A model generated the notes under the pieces. That model made no database searches and had not been told where the DNA came from. It saw only the letters and a list, made by a program, of their open reading frames with translations. Shown one piece after another: positions 1 to 8,441 of a DNA stretch of 64,000 bases; the first letter of the stretch is position 1; every line of letters starts with the position of its first letter. The position numbers were made by a program, and so were the translations under genes. Origin of the DNA: Corynebacterium urogenitale (GTDB taxonomy: Bacteria > Actinomycetota > Actinomycetes > Mycobacteriales > Mycobacteriaceae); contig NZ_CP045032.1 of NCBI RefSeq assembly GCF_009026825.1, positions 2,287,893 to 2,351,892 of the forward strand, written 5' to 3'.

Positions 1-1
1 G

Positions 2-361
2 AAGCAGGGTCACGGCCAGATCGTGGTCTTCTCTTCCGTTGCGGGTGAGATGGTGCGCCGTTCGAACTTCGTCTACGGCTCCTCGAAGGCTGGCACCGAC
101 GGCTTCTACCGCATGCTGGGCGAGGCTCTGCGCGGCACCGGCGTGAACGTACTCACGGTTCGCCCAGGTCAGGCTCGTACGAACATGACCAAGGGCCTGG
201 ACGATGCGCCGTTGACGGTGAACAAGGAGGATGTTGCCCAGGCCATCGCGAAGGCTGTGGACAACAAGAAGACCCTGATTTGGGTCCACCCGCTGTTCCG
301 TCCGATCATGCTGGTACTCAAGCACTTGCCGCAGTTCGTGCTGCGCAAGCTGCCGATTTAG
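2..361 (+). CDS. dprE2: DprE2-like SDR reductase, C-terminal part
   Basis: The reading frame is open from the left edge (codons begin at base 2), so the N-terminal NAD(P)-binding half lies outside the window. The visible 119 residues contain the short-chain dehydrogenase active-site motif Y-G-S-S-K (Tyr-x3-Lys) followed by V-R-P-G-Q-A-R-T, typical of the SDR C-terminal half. The tail with hydrophobic and basic residues (FRPIMLVLKHLPQFVLRKLP) resembles the decaprenylphosphoryl-2-keto-ribose reductase DprE2, which with DprE1 makes the arabinose donor for arabinogalactan. Assignment to DprE2 rather than another SDR is by resemblance only; the dprE1 partner would lie to the left. Confidence 0.65.
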   Translation, partial: KQGHGQIVVFSSVAGEMVRRSNFVYGSSKAGTDGFYRMLGEALRGTGVNVLTVRPGQARTNMTKGLDDAPLTVNKEDVAQAIAKAVDNKKTLIWVHPLFRPIMLVLKHLPQFVLRKLPI

Positions 362-497
362 GGCACTCTGCTGGCAACAGCTCCGGCCAGTCGCGCAGCC
401 CCCTTCGGCCCTGGCTCCGGGCTGCGGGGCCTGCTCTGATCTTCAGGGCATTCTCAGCCGCAGCACCAGCTCTGAGCTTGGCTGCGGGGCTAGCTGC

Positions 498-582
498 GAA
501 CAAATCTCCCTCACGTTTCATCCTGGCGTTACAAAACACCAGGTCGCGGAATGCCCCCATGAAACGTGAGGGAGATTTGTTC
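498..582. repeat. Long perfect inverted repeat (24-bp arms)
   Basis: Arms at 498..521 and 559..582 are exact reverse complements over 24 bases, enclosing 37 bases that can form a smaller imperfect hairpin (CCTGGCGTT against AACACCAGG). It lies downstream of dprE2 and points towards the convergent MFS gene, so a bidirectional terminator is possible, but there is no clear U-tract. A non-autonomous mobile repeat is the alternative. Confidence 0.7.
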
Positions 583-745
583 ATCTGAACGCTCCACAGT
601 ACCGCTATCTTCTCCTCTCGCGGTTCAACCATGCACTCCGCTGGAGCGACAGCGCCCCCCTCCCCAAAAACCGCCGAATACTAGCTCCCTAAAACCGCCG
701 AATCTCCCGCCCCAAACCCCCAACCTCACCCGCACTCAAAAACCG

Positions 746-826
746 TCGAATCTTACTGTTTCGATAATTTTACTGATTGCGACCTGCGGAAACAGTACGC
801 GCGTTAAGCCAAACAGTAAAAATCGA
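746..826. repeat. Imperfect inverted repeat around AAACAGTAA
   Basis: The segment at 746..761 (TCGAATCTTACTGTTT) is mirrored at 811..826 (AAACAGTAAAAATCGA) with 14 of 16 positions complementary. A further exact 9-base pair TACTGTTTC (754..762) / GAAACAGTA (789..797) lies inside. Role unknown; no gene is adjacent. Confidence 0.5.
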
Positions 827-1101
827 TGGAACTGAGCAGAAACCGATGCCCACCTGGGTATGCTGTTCCGCTGCCACTCCCCCCTACCCCGCAAAGCGCC
901 ACCCAGCTCCGACGCCTGCGGATCGCCCCACTACCCACGCGGTCGCCGACACAGCAGCAACCCCTACCACCCGCTCGACACCCCCACCGCAAGGCGCACG
1001 CCTCAATAACTACGCCCGGTTCGCAGCTTCGCACCCACGCCGCCACCGCGCCTGCACGCGCACCCACTCGGCTCCCACAGCGCCAGGCCTCCGCCAAATT
1101 A

Positions 1102-2622
1102 CTAAGCCCGACCTGCGGCTTCGCGCTGTGCTGCCTCCCGCTTCGGAGCATCCCGCAGCACATCAAAGCGGAACACAATGCTGAACAGCACCGCCACCAC
1201 GGAAATCGCGGCACCCAGGAGGAAAGCCACGTGAATACCGTGATTGAGGATCGCCACCTCGCCCACGCCAGGGTTGGACTGCGCATGAGCAGCCGAACCG
1301 AAAGTCATGACCGCGACGAACACCGCCGTTCCAGCGCCGCCCGCAACCTGCTGGAAGGTATTCAGGATGGCCTGGCCATGCGACGCCAACTGGTCCGGCA
1401 CAGAAGCCAAGGCATTGGACATCAAAGGCGTCAGCATCAAAGCAATACCCAGGTTCAAGCCGATGGTGTAGGCCAGTAGATGCCACACGGTGGAATCCTC
1501 AGTCAGCATGGCGAAGCCGAACATCGACAAAGCAAGTACTAAAGATCCAGGAATGATCAGCATGCGGATGCCATTGGCGTCGTACAATCGTCCGACGATC
1601 GGCCCGGCCAGACCCATCAGCAGGCCGCCCGGCAGGGAAACCAGGCCGGTCTGCAGCTCCGTCAGGCCGAGGACATTCTGGCCAAACAGCGGCATCAGAA
1701 TGATGAAGCCGAAAAGCATCGAGAAACTGATGAGCATCAGCGCCAAGGACAAAACGTACTCACGGCTGCCCAGCGGCGAGAGATTCAGCAGCGGCTCCTT
1801 CCCGGCCTTCACCAGATCGATCTGACGCCGGAAGAACACAACGAGAAGACCAATGGCCCCAACCAGGATGGCTACTCGATCCCCCGGAATGCCCTCGGCA
1901 AGCTGCGACAAACCAGACAAGCCGTAAATCGTGCCCGCAAAACCCAGCGCGGACAGCACAACAGACAGCACATCGAGGGTCGGGCGGGATGGCTCCTCGA
2001 AGTTCTTCACCTGCCAAGCACCCAGCGCCAATGCGATAACTACCAGCGGAATGACCAGCAAGAAGATCCAACGCCACCCAAGGTGCTCCAACACAAAACC
2101 GGAAAACGTGGGGCCCACGGCTGGTGCCACGGCGATCACTACGGAGACGAAGCCCATCACTGAACCGCGACGCTCCACGGGCACCAGCCGCATGATTGTG
2201 GTCATCAGCAGCGGAATCACGAGCGCCGTGCCGCTCGCCTGCACGATGCGGGCGATCAGCAGCACCCCGAAGGATGGGGCCATGGAGGCCAGCACCGTGC
2301 CGGCCAAGAAGGTCAGCAGCGCAAAAATGTAGACCGTCCGGAGAGCGAAGCGCTGCATGATGAAGCCGGTCGTGGGGATGACCACCGCCATGGTGAGCAT
2401 GAAGGAGGTGGTCAGCCACTGCGCGAGGTCGGCGTCGATGCTGAATTCACCCATGAGGACTGGCAGCGCCACAGTCAGGGTGGTCTCGTTGAGGATCACC
2501 ACGAAGGCAGCGACGACAAGCACGCTGATCAACATTCCCGCCTTTGGGTCAGCCTGCGGGTCGTGGGCCTGGGGGTCGTGGGCGTGCGGGTCGTGGGCGT
2601 GGGAATCTTGAGGTGCATTCAT
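1102..2622 (-). CDS. MFS drug exporter, DHA2 (14-TM) type
   Basis: A 506-residue integral membrane protein of the EmrB/QacA class: about 14 hydrophobic segments, with an N-terminal transmembrane pair containing the exporter pattern of an acidic residue in TM1 (ILNETTLTVALP) and a conserved loop after TM2 (QWLTTSFMLTMAVVIPTTG). These carriers use the proton gradient to expel lipophilic drugs, dyes or biocides. The start at 2622 was chosen over a TTG at 2667 because ATG is present and the upstream codons are not membrane-like. The N-terminus carries three copies of a histidine-rich unit (HAHDP/QAHDP), from a 15-base tandem repeat at about 2571..2610. The gene appears monocistronic; the substrate cannot be read from sequence. 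Confidence 0.88.
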   Translation of the reverse strand: MNAPQDSHAHDPHAHDPQAHDPQADPKAGMLISVLVVAAFVVILNETTLTVALPVLMGEFSIDADLAQWLTTSFMLTMAVVIPTTGFIMQRFALRTVYIFALLTFLAGTVLASMAPSFGVLLIARIVQASGTALVIPLLMTTIMRLVPVERRGSVMGFVSVVIAVAPAVGPTFSGFVLEHLGWRWIFLLVIPLVVIALALGAWQVKNFEEPSRPTLDVLSVVLSALGFAGTIYGLSGLSQLAEGIPGDRVAILVGAIGLLVVFFRRQIDLVKAGKEPLLNLSPLGSREYVLSLALMLISFSMLFGFIILMPLFGQNVLGLTELQTGLVSLPGGLLMGLAGPIVGRLYDANGIRMLIIPGSLVLALSMFGFAMLTEDSTVWHLLAYTIGLNLGIALMLTPLMSNALASVPDQLASHGQAILNTFQQVAGGAGTAVFVAVMTFGSAAHAQSNPGVGEVAILNHGIHVAFLLGAAISVVAVLFSIVFRFDVLRDAPKREAAQREAAGRA

Positions 2623-3009
2623 GCGGGGTGCGAATCCTCTACTCACGCTGGAGGTGCGGTGGCGCAAGCTTCGACGCCCCTAGGAGTCAGGTGCCGAGCG
2701 TGCAGACAATTCCGAGCGTGGACGGTTGTGAACAGAACTTTCACACCCTACGCCCGTGCGCTGGTCAGGGGCAACTTTTAGAGATTTTTATGCACAATTT
2801 CTCGCACTGTGCGAAAGATGTCAGAAGATGTCAGGGGCGTGCCTTCGCGGAACATCACGTACACCGGCACCATATTCTCAATTTTCCCATGCGTACCACC
2901 CGCCTCATCCATCCCATAAAGGCGAGGCTCACACATTTCTCAGCAAAAGCTCAGACGAACTGTTCCTCTTACCTTCGTGAATATGCGTTTCAAGAAGTCC
3001 GCCGTTACT
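2623..3009. promoter_or_regulatory. Upstream region of the MFS gene with a 13-bp dyad
   Basis: This 387-base stretch has no supported gene. It holds the perfect dyad TCGCACTGTGCGA at 2802..2814 and two direct copies of GATGTCAG at about 2817..2834. The dyad lies about 180 bases before the exporter start and is a candidate repressor site, but no adjacent regulator gene is present, so the link is speculative. Confidence 0.35.
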
Positions 3010-3290
3010 CGCGCCTGAATGAGACGGGCGCTGCGCGCGAGGCCATCCGCATATCTACCCAGAGTCCATCAACCATGGCTGGGAAGGCGCCCCGTACGCG
3101 GTAGTCCGTGGCGGCGAGGACTCAAGTTCATCCAGCAGATCATCAACGAGGTCAACCGCACCTACAACATCGAGCGCTCCCGCATCTACGCCACGGGTCA
3201 CTCCAACGGTGGTGGCATGACTGCCGTGGTCGCCTGCCCCCTGCCACGCGTTTTTGCTGGTGTGGCAACGGTCGGCGGTGCGTTCGGTGC
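3010..3290 (+). pseudogene. Fragment of LpqC/PHB-depolymerase-like esterase
   Basis: The piece from about 3118 translates as KFIQQIINEVNRTYNIERSR, then IYATGHSNGGGM, then VFAGVATVGGAFG. G-H-S-N-G-G is the nucleophile elbow of the LpqC/esterase_phb family of secreted alpha/beta hydrolases. The preceding bases encode YPESINHGWEGAPYAVVRGG in another frame, so a one-base frameshift lies near 3121 and another break near 3048. The N-terminal part and signal peptide are missing, and the C-terminal catalytic Asp and His are lost where the sequence runs into the truncated relaxase near 3290. This is a dead remnant cut by the insertion that brought the relaxase. Confidence 0.75.
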
Positions 3291-4095
3291 TGTTGGCCTC
3301 ACGCCACGCATCAATCTCCCGACGACGCGTAGAAAACGCATCCAACATTCCAGCATCATCCAGGCCGACAATCTCCGCACAACCGTTTCTCACCTCACCC
3401 CACTGCACGCCCAAAGACGCAGAGATTTCTGCGCGCAATTGCGCTTGATACAACATGCCCGCCGCACGCGCTTCGTGATACAAACTCACGCCATCAATCG
3501 TGCGGAACTTCCCATCCAAACTGCGCTGCTTGTTGTTGACCAACACATGCGAGTGCATGTGCAGATCACCCGCACGCGAAGTCCGGTGCTCATACCGCAC
3601 ACCAGACAGACCACACAGATCCTCAATGATCATCTCTTTAGGGTTCGCCGAATCAGCACGACGGGTATAACCGGCATGCAACTCCAGATACTGCAGCGCA
3701 GCAGCGACAGCCTTGTCATGTGCGGCATCCACCGCCGCACGTACCCGTTCATCGTCGGAAAGCCCCCACAAAACAGACACACTTTTCGGCGCAGAAAACG
3801 TCATATCGTAGCCCGGCACACCACGATCTCCAGGCACCCGACCCAACGTCACACCACTGGGAGCCTGCGCGTGATAGAACCACCGCGTGACATCTTTACG
3901 CTCCACAGCCTGACCATTTTTCACACCATAGGTACGCTCCAGCATCGGCATAGCTTCGGGCACAACACTCACCACCCATGCGCGTGCAGGCTGGCGTCCA
4001 TCCTCGGAATAGTAAGCCTCAACGCCACGCGTTTCATCGACTGTCGACTCGTAGTAGGCGACAGATTCAGAGTGCAGCTTCGACAAGGTCAACAC
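3291..4095 (-). pseudogene. MobF/TrwC-type conjugative relaxase, N-terminal remnant
   Basis: About 265 residues match the N-terminal relaxase domain of TraA/TrwC proteins. The tyrosine-bearing start (LTLSKLHSESVAYYES) provides the nicking Tyr pair, and HMHSHVLVNN is the three-histidine metal site. The helicase half (over 1000 residues in intact proteins) is absent: the frame leaves relaxase homology near 3291 and then reads the esterase remnant backwards. The likely start is the GTG at 4095, with AGGAGG 10-15 bases upstream; a GTG at 4110 overlaps that signal. A complete protein would nick oriT and pilot plasmid DNA during conjugation; this fragment records a plasmid or integrative element that once inserted here. 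Confidence 0.85.
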
Positions 4096-4187
4096 GACGT
4101 CTCCGCACACCTCCTACAACCGCACCATGAGAGCATCGGCCAATCTCGCATGTTTACTGCAAATGTACCAGTGTTTTTTTACTGCTT

Positions 4188-4203
4188 GCAGCGGTTGCGC
4201 TGC
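4188..4203. repeat. Small hairpin upstream of the relaxase remnant
   Basis: GCAGCG (4188..4193) and CGCTGC (4198..4203) form a 6-bp stem with a 4-base loop about 90 bases before the relaxase start. MobF origins of transfer often carry a short hairpin next to the nick site and close to the relaxase gene, so this is a possible oriT relic. No nic consensus was identified. Confidence 0.3.
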
Positions 4204-4351
4204 TTGTGTCAGTGCTGGCTGGGGCGATCGGTGTTTTGTGCGTGAGTGGTGGGGCGTTTTTCGTGCAGCAGTCATAGAGAACTGGGGCGTTGTTGTGCCA
4301 GATTGGTTCAGTACCGAATTGCCCGCTTTCCCTTAGACCCGAACGGTTTAC

Positions 4352-4756
4352 ATGTTCAACCTACAGCGTTTCAATAAAGAGATATCTGCAGCTTTAAAGA
4401 TTTTCCCGGAAGAATATTCAGGCTACGCGGTTGAACTCATAGCATCTTGGATTGTAGATAACCAAATTAGGGTTATCTTTCAGTCAAGAAATTCGCAGAG
4501 ATCCGCGCTTTGGGGATATAAATCTGACCAGAAGATTGAAAACGAATACGCAATATACTCCGAAAAGGAGATGGCGGACTATTTGTTTTTCACCCACATA
4601 GCCGGCGACATGCCTGCCTTACGCACTCTCTCTGACGGGACCAGTATTGATTGGAGAAATATTCCAGAAGAGTCTGAACCTAAAACGCTCTCCGAAGTCA
4701 ATAAAATATTCGAAGAGCTAGGGAGCCAATCAAAAGCATGCGCCTTAAAACTGTAG
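4352..4756 (+). CDS. AT-rich orphan hypothetical protein
   Basis: A 134-residue soluble, acidic protein that I do not recognise. It has no signal peptide or membrane segment; aromatic and hydrophobic residues are spread as in a small globular alpha/beta protein (FPEEYSGYAVELIASWIV, QIRVIFQSRN, EMADYLFFTHIAGDMPAL). Base composition is visibly more AT-rich than the chromosome, which with the flanking relaxase and resolvase remnants indicates horizontal transfer. Small acidic orphans in such positions are sometimes immunity proteins of toxin systems, but no toxin is adjacent. No strong ribosome binding site is visible before the ATG, so it may not be expressed. Confidence 0.5.
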   Translation: MFNLQRFNKEISAALKIFPEEYSGYAVELIASWIVDNQIRVIFQSRNSQRSALWGYKSDQKIENEYAIYSEKEMADYLFFTHIAGDMPALRTLSDGTSIDWRNIPEESEPKTLSEVNKIFEELGSQSKACALKL

Positions 4757-4792
4757 ATGATTGGAATATTTCGTTAGCTAATGCGACGACAG

Positions 4793-5417
4793 TCACCGTT
4801 CCTGCAAATATGTATACAGAGTCGTTCTCCCTATACCAAGACGCCGCGCGACTTCTGCTTTCGGCACACCAGCGTCCACCCACACGCGTGCCTGAAGAAT
4901 CTGCTCGTCGGTAAGAGCGCGGGCGCGTCCCTTGTACACCCCGCGCTCTTTTGCTCTAGCAATTCCTTCTGCTTGTCGCTCTCGAATGATGGAGCGTTCA
5001 AACTCCGCCACCGAGCCGAGCAGCCCCAGCATTAACTTGGCGATCGGGGTGGAGTCCTTCGAGTAGACCTGCCCCTCTTTGAGGAACTTCACCGACACCC
5101 CCTTTGCTAACCAACTCGTCAACAATGGAATACAGATCCGTCAGCGAACGCGCACACCGATCCATCGAGGTCACCACAACTTGATCCCCCGCACGGACGT
5201 ACCGCATCGCCTCATCAAGTCCAGGGCGTTCACGCGATCCGCCGCTGGCCTTATCCGTGTAATAAGTGAAGACCTTCTCCGCCTTGAGTTGCTCAATCTG
5301 ACGCTCAAGATTCTGATCTTTCGAACTCACCCGAGCGTAGCCCACTTTCTGCCCCGAAATCACACCCGACTGTTCAGTGATCTCTGGAGGTAGCGACGGT
5401 TCTGTTCCGTTAGTCAT
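4793..5417 (-). pseudogene. Serine resolvase/invertase with a single-base frameshift
   Basis: Two overlapping frames together make one complete small serine recombinase of about 207 residues. The first (from 5417) carries the catalytic-serine motif VGYARVSSKDQNLERQ and the DR-loop VVTSMDRCARSL. The second carries AEFERSIIRERQAEGI and the C-terminal helix-turn-helix ending RRLGIGRTTLYTYLQ. The break falls in a run of five identical bases (5098..5102): one fewer G on the coding strand restores ...ELVSKGVSVKFLKEG.... It is therefore either a recent inactivating slip or a sequencing error. Tn3-type resolvases resolve transposon cointegrates; no Tn3 transposase is visible. Confidence 0.85.
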
Positions 5418-5640
5418 GGAATCAACCCTAGCGGACAGGGAGTCTTGTTATTTACAAAGTGTTCGCCTGGGGTGTACCCATTCGATACATAAGAAGACCT
5501 AGGCAGATGGTTTCATGTGTTCGCAGTGTGCCAACTTTTCCCAAACTTCTCGCGCCTGTTGGGTTTCCTCTCGGTGCGACGAAAGATGGGGAGGTGGTCT
5601 TCGTAACCAAACCTTGAGTAACTGTACAGGGAAGAGCGAA

Positions 5641-7161
5641 CGGTGGGTTCAGGCGGTGAATGCAACAGGCGGACCGGTTTCAATCCCGAAGAATACCTCC
5701 CTCGGCGTAGCACCATCCAACACCACCCGAGGAGTATCGTTAATCAACTCCTGCACACCATGCAGCTGCTCATCACTGACCGTGGCAAAGTCCGTGCCCT
5801 TGGGATAAAACCGCCGCAACTCCGCATTAATGTTCTCATTACTCGGACGTTGCCACGGACTATGCGGATCACAGAAATACACCTTCAACCCCTCATAAGC
5901 CGCTTCCAACTGCGCGACACGGGCCATTTCCACACCCTGATCCCACGTCAACGTCACAGCTTGACCCACACCACTGCCCGCCATCTGATTGATCTCCCCG
6001 ACCATGTCCTTGAGCGCATCGACCACCGTCGTTGACGTGTGGTCCACCGGCAACCTACGACACAAAAACAACCGGCTGCGCCGTTCGACCAACGTCACCA
6101 CCGCAGTCCTTCCCGCACCGATAACGAGATCACCTTCCCAATGACCAGGAACCGCACGATCAGCAGCCTCAGCAGGCCTGGTGGAATACTGCGCACCCTC
6201 CACCCACGGCTTGGCACCCCGACCACGGGTGGGCAACTTCGACTTCGGCTTCCGCGTCGTCCGCCCCGATCGCAGGGCGTAGTCCACAGTCAGCTCATGG
6301 CGCAGTGCGCCTTTGCCTTGCAGGTACAGGGCTTGATAGATCGACTCAGCACTTAAGGTCATGTCTTTGGTTGTACCAAACCACCGGCGCAGTCTTCGTG
6401 CAATGCGCACCGGGGAGATATGCCCGTTGAGCAGTGCCAACACAACGGTGCGCAGAAAGTGGTTGGTGTCGAGTTTGCGCGTCTTCGGCCTGGCCATGCG
6501 CTGGTGTGTGGCATGCGCTGCGACAACGGGGTCGTAGGTGCCATCGGGAAGTTGGTTGCGGCGGATCTCACGGCTAATGACGCTGGGGTGACGGCCAAGT
6601 TCTTGGGCGATACGCCGAATCGACCAGCCATCGGTTAGGCGTAGGTGGATGACCGCTCGGTCGTAGGGGTGTAGGCGCACACCACGGCCGACGGGTTGTC
6701 GGTCGACGGTGTAGTCGATAGTGACGTCTGGGCCGTTGGTGGTGACCGTGGGTGGGTCGATGTGGGTATAGCCGTCCCATAGTGTGGGGTGGTGATAGCC
6801 GGTAGGGGTCATGTACACAGTTTTAACCCAGTCGTAGATCACTGAAGGCGAGTATCCGATAATCCGGCTGATCGCAGTCAGCGGCATGCTGGCGGTGTAG
6901 AGAAAGCGGGCTTGGATGCGCACGGGACTCTGCCGACCACGGATGCCACCTGTGCCGCCACGGGTGAGTGTGAATCCGCGGGCGTGGAGGGCACGTCGGA
7001 TGACGTGTGGGCTGGTGTGGGTTGCTCTGCTGGCAGCTTCGGCGCTGTAGCCATGGTCGGTGACTAGGGTGATGGCTTCGTTGAGGCGGGGGTGTTTGGC
7101 TGGCATGGGTGAGGGCACTCCTTGTGAGCTGGAGTGTTGCATTCACCCTTTGAACCCACCG
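5641..7161. mobile_element. IS30-family insertion sequence, apparently complete
   Basis: Terminal inverted repeats at 5641..5666 and 7136..7161 match at 23 of 26 positions (outer ten bases CGGTGGGTTC on both ends). The 1.5-kb element contains a single transposase gene that runs from inverted repeat to inverted repeat. Flanking bases are compatible with a 2-base target duplication (AA), in keeping with the short duplications of this family. It sits between the resolvase and the DoxX-like gene. Confidence 0.88.
5649..7142 (-). CDS. IS30-family transposase
   Basis: A 497-residue transposase with a helix-turn-helix N-terminus (two HTH-like parts: AEAASRATHTSPHVIRRAL and WSIRRIAQELGRHPSVISRE) and a C-terminal DDE catalytic core: GHWEGDLVIG (first D), LTWDQGVEM (second D) and HSPWQRPSNENINAELRRFY (E). 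The last motif is diagnostic of IS30. The stop lies within the left inverted repeat. The ATG at 7142 falls inside the right inverted repeat; an internal ATG at 7106, about 11 bases after an AAGGAG, may be the true start. No frameshift or truncation is visible, so the element could be active. Confidence 0.92.
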   Translation of the reverse strand: MQHSSSQGVPSPMPAKHPRLNEAITLVTDHGYSAEAASRATHTSPHVIRRALHARGFTLTRGGTGGIRGRQSPVRIQARFLYTASMPLTAISRIIGYSPSVIYDWVKTVYMTPTGYHHPTLWDGYTHIDPPTVTTNGPDVTIDYTVDRQPVGRGVRLHPYDRAVIHLRLTDGWSIRRIAQELGRHPSVISREIRRNQLPDGTYDPVVAAHATHQRMARPKTRKLDTNHFLRTVVLALLNGHISPVRIARRLRRWFGTTKDMTLSAESIYQALYLQGKGALRHELTVDYALRSGRTTRKPKSKLPTRGRGAKPWVEGAQYSTRPAEAADRAVPGHWEGDLVIGAGRTAVVTLVERRSRLFLCRRLPVDHTSTTVVDALKDMVGEINQMAGSGVGQAVTLTWDQGVEMARVAQLEAAYEGLKVYFCDPHSPWQRPSNENINAELRRFYPKGTDFATVSDEQLHGVQELINDTPRVVLDGATPREVFFGIETGPPVAFTA

Positions 7162-7204
7162 AACAGTAAAAGGCTGATAACCAAGGGTATTATATTTGCC
7201 TTTC

Positions 7205-7218
7205 TGAGCGTAAGCTCA
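7205..7218. promoter_or_regulatory. Dyad TGAGCGTAAGCTCA before DoxX-like gene
   Basis: A 5-bp perfect stem with a 4-base centre (TGAGC-GTAA-GCTCA) lies about 80 bases upstream of the DoxX-like start, in the only stretch between that gene and the IS30 end. It may be an operator. No regulator is adjacent. Confidence 0.3.
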
Positions 7219-7298
7219 CAATCGCGTTCTCTCTAGAGGAACTCTATCCCCTTGGGGAAACGGATATCGTTAAGCATTTCTCTTAGAAAGGTGCCCAA

Positions 7299-7661
7299 AT
7301 GAATTCACTTGCAGTAGGTGGAAGCTACGTATTGGCCGCAGTCCTTGCCGGCGATGCACTCATGTCAATTAAGCCTCCGAAGTTCATCAGCCGATGCCTA
7401 AGTGGCGTCAACTTTCCTAAGGACTGGTGGTGGGCACTAATCGGAATCAAGGCACTCGCAGCGGCAGGCCTAATTGCCGGAGCTGCCATCGGTGACGCTT
7501 CGGTCACAACAACGGTGTCGGTAGGCGTACTTGGATACTTCATCTTCGCCATCATCGCCCACATTAAGGCAAGGTTCCTCAAGCAGGAATTCTGGGTGAA
7601 CTGTCTTGGCATGACAGCGCTCAGCGCTGCAGTTCTCGCGGTCAATGCGGCAGCAATGTGA
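7299..7661 (+). CDS. DoxX-like small membrane protein
   Basis: A 120-residue protein with four hydrophobic segments (about 4-22, 45-63, 67-86, 98-118) and the DoxX-like pattern W-A-L-I-G-I-K-A-L-A-A-A-G-L at the start of TM2. DoxX-like proteins are poorly understood; some couple to thiosulfate or thiol oxidation or to membrane oxidoreductases. Start supported by AGAAAGG about 8 bases upstream. It lies between two insertion sequences without chromosomal partners, so it may have arrived with them. Confidence 0.7.
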   Translation: MNSLAVGGSYVLAAVLAGDALMSIKPPKFISRCLSGVNFPKDWWWALIGIKALAAAGLIAGAAIGDASVTTTVSVGVLGYFIFAIIAHIKARFLKQEFWVNCLGMTALSAAVLAVNAAAM

Positions 7662-7771
7662 TGACTTCTACATTGAAGTTGAGGCAGGATCCTAGCCCGT
7701 ATCTAAGTGAGCTGTTCAACTCTGAGTACCCCAGCAGCGCACCTTCTTAGTAGACACACCTACGAACGTTC

Positions 7772-8441
7772 GGTGCTGTTGCAAAGTTGGGGCAGTAGAA
7801 AAACCGGCGTGAAATAATCACAGCCATGGGCATCTTCTCCGGTCGGCATTTCCCCCGTGACATCATCCTGTGAGCGGTGCGGTGGTACTGCCGCTACGAG
7901 GGTGAGCTACCGCGATCTCGAAGAAATGATGACCGAGCCGGGTGTGCCAGTCGATCACACCACGATTCTCACCGCTGGGTGCAGAAATACGCCCCTGAGC
8001 TGGATAAGAACACTCGGTGGTACCGGCAGGTACCCGTCTGGCAGACCCGGTCCTGGCGGGTCATCAACACCGACAAGGCGCCAGCTCTGGCCAAGGCAAT
8101 ATCCGAGCTGAAGGCGGAAGGAATCTGCCCTCAGACGGTGGAGCACCGGCAGGTGAAATACCTGAACAACGTTCTCGAGGGAGATCACGGCCAACTTAAA
8201 AGAATCCTGGGGCCGAAGGGAGCGTTCAAAAACCGAATTTCCGCCTACCGGACATTGAAAGGGATGGAAGCGGTGCATTCATTACGGAAAGGCTAGGGCA
8301 CGATGTTTGCCTACGGGCAACCGAACCCAGACGCGGTGATCGTCAGCCGGATATTCGAGACAGCTTAAGCACCCCGGAGCAAGGACAACTAATATCTTGA
8401 GGTTGAGCTTTTCGACCCTGGCCCAACTTTGCAACAGCACC
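7772..8441. mobile_element. Decayed IS6-family insertion sequence
   Basis: Perfect 20-base terminal inverted repeats (GGTGCTGTTGCAAAGTTGGG at 7772..7791, complement at 8422..8441) define a 670-base element. This is shorter than typical 0.75-0.9-kb IS6 members because the transposase has an internal deletion. Neighbouring octamers differ (GAACGTTC left, TTATCGGC right), so there is no target duplication and the flanks were probably joined by recombination or replicative deletion. Its right end is the break point of the ABC ATPase gene. Confidence 0.88.
7826..8368 (+). pseudogene. IS6-family transposase remnant
   Basis: Reading across frames gives MGIFSGRHFPRDIIL-stop-AVRWYCRY, then YRDLEEMMTEPGVPVDHTTI, then RWVQKYAPEL, then SWRV joined to INTDKAPALAKAISELK, then GDHGQLKRILGPKGAF, and after another stop GTMFAYGQPNPDAVIVSR. 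The IS6 pattern is clear, but there are two in-frame stops, two frameshifts (about 7895 and 7972) and a deletion at SWRV/INTDK that removes the first catalytic Asp segment. It cannot encode an active enzyme. Confidence 0.88.

Larger units (their letters stand above)
362..1101. other. Gene-free gap between convergent genes
   Basis: This 740-base stretch separates the dprE2 end from the convergent MFS gene end. Open frames here are low-complexity Pro/Arg/Thr-rich translations with no recognisable domain. It contains a long perfect hairpin (498..582), three related copies of the word AAAACCGCCGAAT or AAAACCGTCGAAT between 666 and 750, and a second inverted repeat (746..826). No gene is supported. 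Confidence 0.6.

Noticed and set aside
3019..4245. Plus-strand 408-codon frame across the relaxase remnant
   Set aside because: Only its first 90 codons (esterase remnant) have homology; the rest is antisense to the relaxase.
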